Assembly: GCA_027578815.1 (NCBI GenBank)
Contig: JANBTH010000079.1
Location: forward strand, 1 to 39,028
Reading direction: 5' to 3'
Length of the DNA stretch: 39,028 bases
DNA from: Coemansia sp. RSA 1804
Lineage: Eukaryota; Kickxellomycota; Kickxellomycetes; Kickxellales; Kickxellaceae
The notes under the pieces were generated by a model. That model did not search any database, had not been told where the DNA came from, and worked only from the letters and a program-made list of their open reading frames with translations. Each line of letters begins with the position of its first letter. The stretch's first letter is position 1. Shown in pieces: positions 35,007 to 39,028 of the stretch. A program made the position numbers and the translations under genes.

Positions 35007-37961
35007 TCATTTGCGTCGATCTGAACTTGAAGAATACGAGTCATAGCGTCTTCTAGGCGAGCGTGATCTGGGGTAATAACGCTCTCTGTGATCCCTGTCA
35101 TACTTGTAGTGACGCCTTCCGCTATTGCCTCTATAGTTGGTGTGATCTCGATTGCGGTCGCAATCGTCTCTGCTGTGGTGATGTCTGTCATGTGTTCCCC
35201 TGGTGCTTAAATGCGGGCTCGTGGATCTTAAGTAGTGGTCTCTGGATCCTGATCGCTGGTCACTGTTTGGGGAGTGTTGATGAAGCATTCTAGAGTGCAA
35301 TGTTTTACTAGTTTTTGCGCGATCTTCCAGACCTCTGCCTTCGTTGTGGCCTCCACCGATATCTAAACCACGCATTGCAGTCTTTGTTTCATTGTCTGAA
35401 GAATTACCACCTGAGCTCTCTGAGCGGCCCCGCTTGCGTACCGGACTCTTTGATGAGCTGGAGGGTCTACGTGAAGGTTTATATGAAATCCTTGGAAGAG
35501 GGCTGGCGTTAGGCTGTGCCTTATGCTGGTCAGCAAGAGCTGACTCGGTAATGGCTAGACTAGAGGCGTGTTCCGGGGTTGTCTGCGCTTCCATTGATTT
35601 ATTCTCTATAAGAGTGCTAGCTATATTGCCTGCAGTTTGCTTTTCCTCTTCTTCTTGAGGTACGTTATGCCGACGACTACGACGTAGGTTTGATTCGCTT
35701 TCTAATCCAGAACCTTTATCCGAGGAATCAGAATCAGAACTTGAGCTCGAATACGATCGTGAAGAAGCCCTTGAATCAGAATCAGAGCCAGAAGAACTAT
35801 CAGATCCGCTTCTTGAATAATCGCTGCTGCTGGTATAACTGCTGCTATCAGTATCACTTTCGCTCCCACTATCGCTGCTAGCAGCTGCCGGGTTTGGGAC
35901 GGATTTCAGCCATTCGCGCATCTCCTCGGTAATCGCACCCAAGCCAATGCTAGTATAGTAGTTGATTGCAAAGCGGGTTGATTTAGCGCTATCGCTGGGG
36001 AACATTCCATTCACTGCCTCAGACATTTGCGGTTCAGTGGATTTCAGCCTTTCGCTCAGCGTTTTCAGTCCAAGAGATTCTGCAAGATCCTGCAAAAGTA
36101 TCTTTAAGAATATGCGTGATGAGGATGTGGTTGCTTCTTCAGTCAGTATCACGACTTCAAGGATGGACCACCTTAGCGCATCGGAGGCCAAAAGATGTGC
36201 AAAAAAGTGAGCAATGTTGCGAATGTGGTTGGTCTCATATCTGTGAATGCATTCGTAACATGAACAAAAAGCCAGAGAGAACCCCTTGGCCCACGTACGG
36301 TTAACCTTGCAAAGTCGTTCGCCAATCAGCCCAAAGAATGTCTTGTATGTACGCTCTTGCGAGCAGCACTCGATCACCATATTACACAGCTCCTGCTCTT
36401 CGCCTGGACGAATCTCAATCTTTAGCAGCTTGTGTGCAGCCTCTTCAAAGCTAAGACTAGACATTATTGCCAGGTATATGGTGCGCCTAAGGTTAACCAT
36501 CTCCGTTTCTGTGAGATCGTGGATCCTCTGAGTTGCAGGTGTTTCTAAACCTGACTTGGTCAAGACTGCACCTCCTTCAACTTTTCCCTCAATGCCCTCT
36601 GCCCCGCTTTCCGACCCGGATTCAGTGTCTGATTCTGAGCCTGACTCTCCACCACTGTCTTCCTCGGAGACCTCGCTGTCATCTCCGTCGCCTAGAATCT
36701 CTCTCTTAATATCATCATATTTGCGCTCGTTATCCTCAAAGTTGTCGTCACGTCTAAATACATTCAGCTCATCTTGGCCATCGAGATCATCGTTATCCAG
36801 TGCAACCTCATGAACAATCTGCTCTTCAACTTCAACCAGGTCGAGACCATCGGGAATGACCGGATTGTCTTTGAAACCATCCCGACGATACTGGAACAGA
36901 ACCTCAATCATGTATTGAACGCGCTTGTCAATATCCGCATCGTGCAGAATCGACCTAAATGTGTCAAACACGGCGTTAAGCACGCGTGGAACAATCTCAG
37001 CCAAAAGAGCGCCAATCTCCCGCATAAATGAGACTGCAATCTCCACACTGTCATCCGTCGGATTCTCAAGCAACAATGTCAGTATTTGCAGCGCCAGTAC
37101 CTCGTGTGCCACTCTCTGATTTGTCAGATGAGCTATAAACATGATTGCCGACAAGCACTTGTCCTTGTCGTCCCTGCCGAATGCTCGACGAAACTGCAAC
37201 ACAAGGCGAGTAAGCAAAAGCTCTCCAACGATAGGGAGCTTTGTGTTTATCACGGCAACAAGAGCCGCGTATACGGGCGTGAATGGCCGCGACAATGATT
37301 GGGCTTTGATAACAGAGCGACAAAATAAGCCCCGGCCACGGATCAGGTTTGCGGGAAACAGCTCGATGAGAATCTCTTTGATATTCGACGTGTTAACTTT
37401 GTTAATCGGGCCGTTTATGCGTTTCTTCAAAAGCTCCCAGCTCTCTCGCTGTTTGACTTCATCTACCAATGCTTGATTCCTATCGTTGTCCGCTGATGCT
37501 TCTGCGGCTGCAGCCATCATCTGTCGCCTCATAGAGGGCGGCATATACTGACCGCGCACTGGTATGTTGATTGCCGCATTCACACCGGCAGCAGCAACCG
37601 CGTTTGTTGGTGGGTGCGAGCTTGGATCTTCTTTGCAATGGGCTTCTAATACCCTCTTGTGACCAGCGTTCACATCGTCTGTGTTGTGTTCCCCGCTTTC
37701 GCTCACATTTTCACTACCACTGTCACCGGCACTGCTATCATCACTGCCGCCAGAATAAGTGGGTTTTGTATGATCACCGCTCCGCTCTGGCGTAGAACGT
37801 CTGGTACTTTGCTCCCGGTACATGTTGTGAGGACTGTGTCTTCTTCTGCTGTCAGAATCATCAGCAGCTGCGTCCGACAATCCGTCATCCCTTTTGCTCC
37901 TGCTTCTGTTGTTTTGAGAGCTTAGTGGGGATTCGTCCCCGCTGTCGGAAGACAAAGTCAT
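35007..37961 (-). CDS. CWC22: Pre-mRNA-splicing factor Cwc22
   Basis: A 984-residue spliceosomal protein. Cwc22 recruits the DEAD-box helicase (eIF4A3 in organisms with an exon junction complex) and is needed for the first catalytic step. Order of parts: an acidic/Ser-rich N-terminus (1-135); the YMPPSMRRQMM lead-in (139-149); the MIF4G domain (about 178-362) with SWELLKKRINGPINKVN and FMREIGALL; an acidic linker including the NVFRRDDNFEDNERKYDDIKREIL segment (400-423) and an E/S/D-rich tract; the MA3 domain (about 488-605) starting LRRTIYLAIMSSLSFEEAAHK; a closing helical part ending EEMREWLKSVPNP (679-691); and a Ser/Asp then Arg/Ser-His/Tyr-rich tail (700-984), typical of splicing factors. 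Size and order fit metazoan-type Cwc22 (about 900 residues) rather than the shorter budding-yeast protein, which mostly lacks the RS tail. No introns. Confidence 0.96.
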   Translation of the reverse strand: MTLSSDSGDESPLSSQNNRSRSKRDDGLSDAAADDSDSRRRHSPHNMYREQSTRRSTPERSGDHTKPTYSGGSDDSSAGDSGSENVSESGEHNTDDVNAGHKRVLEAHCKEDPSSHPPTNAVAAAGVNAAINIPVRGQYMPPSMRRQMMAAAAEASADNDRNQALVDEVKQRESWELLKKRINGPINKVNTSNIKEILIELFPANLIRGRGLFCRSVIKAQSLSRPFTPVYAALVAVINTKLPIVGELLLTRLVLQFRRAFGRDDKDKCLSAIMFIAHLTNQRVAHEVLALQILTLLLENPTDDSVEIAVSFMREIGALLAEIVPRVLNAVFDTFRSILHDADIDKRVQYMIEVLFQYRRDGFKDNPVIPDGLDLVEVEEQIVHEVALDNDDLDGQDELNVFRRDDNFEDNERKYDDIKREILGDGDDSEVSEEDSGGESGSESDTESGSESGAEGIEGKVEGGAVLTKSGLETPATQRIHDLTETEMVNLRRTIYLAIMSSLSFEEAAHKLLKIEIRPGEEQELCNMVIECCSQERTYKTFFGLIGERLCKVNRTWAKGFSLAFCSCYECIHRYETNHIRNIAHFFAHLLASDALRWSILEVVILTEEATTSSSRIFLKILLQDLAESLGLKTLSERLKSTEPQMSEAVNGMFPSDSAKSTRFAINYYTSIGLGAITEEMREWLKSVPNPAAASSDSGSESDTDSSSYTSSSDYSRSGSDSSSGSDSDSRASSRSYSSSSSDSDSSDKGSGLESESNLRRSRRHNVPQEEEEKQTAGNIASTLIENKSMEAQTTPEHASSLAITESALADQHKAQPNASPLPRISYKPSRRPSSSSKSPVRKRGRSESSGGNSSDNETKTAMRGLDIGGGHNEGRGLEDRAKTSKTLHSRMLHQHSPNSDQRSGSRDHYLRSTSPHLSTRGTHDRHHHSRDDCDRNRDHTNYRGNSGRRHYKYDRDHRERYYPRSRSPRRRYDSYSSSSDRRK

Positions 37962-38790
37962 TATTTTATATAACCAAAAATTTCAGCAAAAAGATAGATT
38001 AGGATGGCCGTGTGTGTTACGTATAATGATGTTCCTTTTATTTTTGGCTCGTTGTTCATCAGGGAAAGATTAATGTGCTAACATATAAATGGTCTGTTAT
38101 TCAGACCCCTGACACGTGGTTGTGGGTTGCCAATGTGTGATTAGGCAGCATTTTTCCACTTTTTTGTTGTTTATGTTTACACTCAAAATATAACCGGATT
38201 TTTGCTTCGTATATACGACAACCGCACAGCATCAGTTACGCGGAAGTCCACAAAAACCTCTTTGTATATATTCGTGTAACGTCTACCCAGTGTTTTCTAG
38301 AGCATGAGTAGTGAGAATGACAAATAATGCGCATCATTGGGTAGGATGATGCTTTGTTTGCTTTGTCAGCTGTGTGGGTTTGGACTCGTTCTGCCCAGAT
38401 CTCGGAGCACCTTTTGCGCCGCTGGTAGAAGCAAACCTCTAGTTTTGCGCATATGAAAGCAACACTGGAACACATATTATTAATTTTGTATATGGTAAAG
38501 AATATTATAATTTAACTAATCGGCTTCCACCGCTGTTTTCCATATAAATGTCCAAAAGATCTGGACATCCTTCTTGCTGCTTTAGAATCTGTTTATACAT
38601 CTGTTTTTCTCTTGTCTCCGCATCAGCGCTTTTTTCTTTATTAATTATTTATCTACAACTTTTGTTGACAGGTTCAGAATCCAAAGGCCATCATCTGCCG
38701 GTGTATATTTCATCTCCTTTCACCAGGTCCAAACGTCAATTCAGTGATCCCCCTCCATTTTCCTTGCTTTGTTCATTATATTGATAGTTG
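37962..38790. promoter_or_regulatory. Divergent intergenic region, CWC22 / 3' partial gene
   Basis: About 830 AT-rich bases between two divergent starts. A perfect 6-bp inverted repeat with a 5-base loop lies at 38091-38107 and a TATAAAT at 38543-38549. A minus frame at 38236-38475 has no credible content. Confidence 0.5.
38543..38549 (+). promoter_or_regulatory. TATA-like element before the 3' partial gene
   Basis: TATAAAT followed by pyrimidine-rich sequence, 242 bases before the ATG at 38791. Motif match only; the leader would be long or spliced. Confidence 0.25.
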
Positions 38791-39028
38791 ATGAAGATGC
38801 AAAGTCAGATACCCCAATATATTCTCGAGCGAGGCGACTCTGCACGCGAGTACCGGCGCAGATCAAGCGTTAATTCTCGCACAAGCAGCCTGTCTACGAG
38901 CAGCTCGTGTCTGAACCCCTCGCCAGTAGTATACGAAGATTCCTACAATGGCATTCCTCTTTCCCAAAACGTGGTGTTGACCCAGATGTCTTCAGATAAT
39001 GCTATTCGTTCAGAATGCAGCGCGGACA
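38791..39028 (+). CDS. N-terminus of an unidentified Ser-rich protein (partial)
   Basis: An ATG at 38791 opens a frame that runs to the window edge: 79 full codons, no stop. The sequence begins MKMQSQIPQYILERGDSARE, then RRRSS and a Ser/Thr-rich stretch, then PSPVVYEDSYNGIPLSQNV. It looks like the disordered regulatory N-terminus of a larger protein: RRRSS would suit a basophilic kinase site, and the style is common in fungal signalling or transport proteins. No domain is reached, so I give no function. Confidence 0.6.
   Translation, partial: MKMQSQIPQYILERGDSAREYRRRSSVNSRTSSLSTSSSCLNPSPVVYEDSYNGIPLSQNVVLTQMSSDNAIRSECSAD

Noticed and set aside
1..39028. CRISPR arrays, insertion sequences, prophage or bacterial operons
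   Set aside because: No regularly spaced direct repeats, transposase motifs or co-directional overlapping genes were seen; gene content is eukaryotic throughout.

Overview
The window looks like fungal nuclear DNA, most likely from an early-diverging, intron-poor lineage; a Kickxellomycotina-type fungus is my guess, not something the sequence proves. Reasons: every gene is a eukaryotic family (WDR48/Duf1, Kae1, Cwc22, proteasome beta-1, PAQR/Izh receptors, an F-box/LRR protein), genes are monocistronic on both strands with spacers of roughly 0.1 to 3 kb, and nearly all are single-exon. I found introns in only one gene. There are no operons, CRISPR arrays, phage genes or insertion sequences, and I found no tRNA or rRNA gene.

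Layout. 1-222: end of a caffeoyl-CoA-type O-methyltransferase. 837-1298: orphan with ubiquitin-like character. 1459-2337: stand-alone phosphoribosylanthranilate isomerase (TRP1). 2668-8266: three PAQR/Izh seven-helix proteins, the first two head to head; the third has a long Cys-rich N-terminus. 9818-14668: a 1616-residue WDR48/Duf1 homologue with a very large insertion in its beta-propeller. 14806-18624: two tandem sugar transporters on the minus strand. 18625-21765: about 3.1 kb without a convincing gene. 21766-22404: proteasome beta-1 (Pre3). 23001-25055: F-box/LRR protein. 25366-26445: disordered orphan with a KEN box. 26609-29586: two tandem thiol-methyltransferase-family paralogues, one intronless and one whose three exons I reconstructed by hand. 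30403-33396: large probable mitochondrial PPR protein. 33805-34884: Kae1. 35007-37961: Cwc22. 38791-end: start of an unidentified Ser-rich protein.

The genes do not form one pathway. What stands out is local duplication: three PAQR, two sugar-transporter and two methyltransferase genes, each with one copy diverged at a terminus, in intron structure or in substrate-loop motifs. The rest are conserved housekeeping genes for tryptophan synthesis, deubiquitination, proteasome, tRNA t6A and splicing, plus three lineage-restricted or unidentified proteins. I see no clear new multi-gene system. The best leads are the PAQR cluster with its Cys-rich member, the diverged spliced methyltransferase, and the UBL-like and KEN-box orphans. 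All homology calls come from recognising motifs by eye; no search was run.
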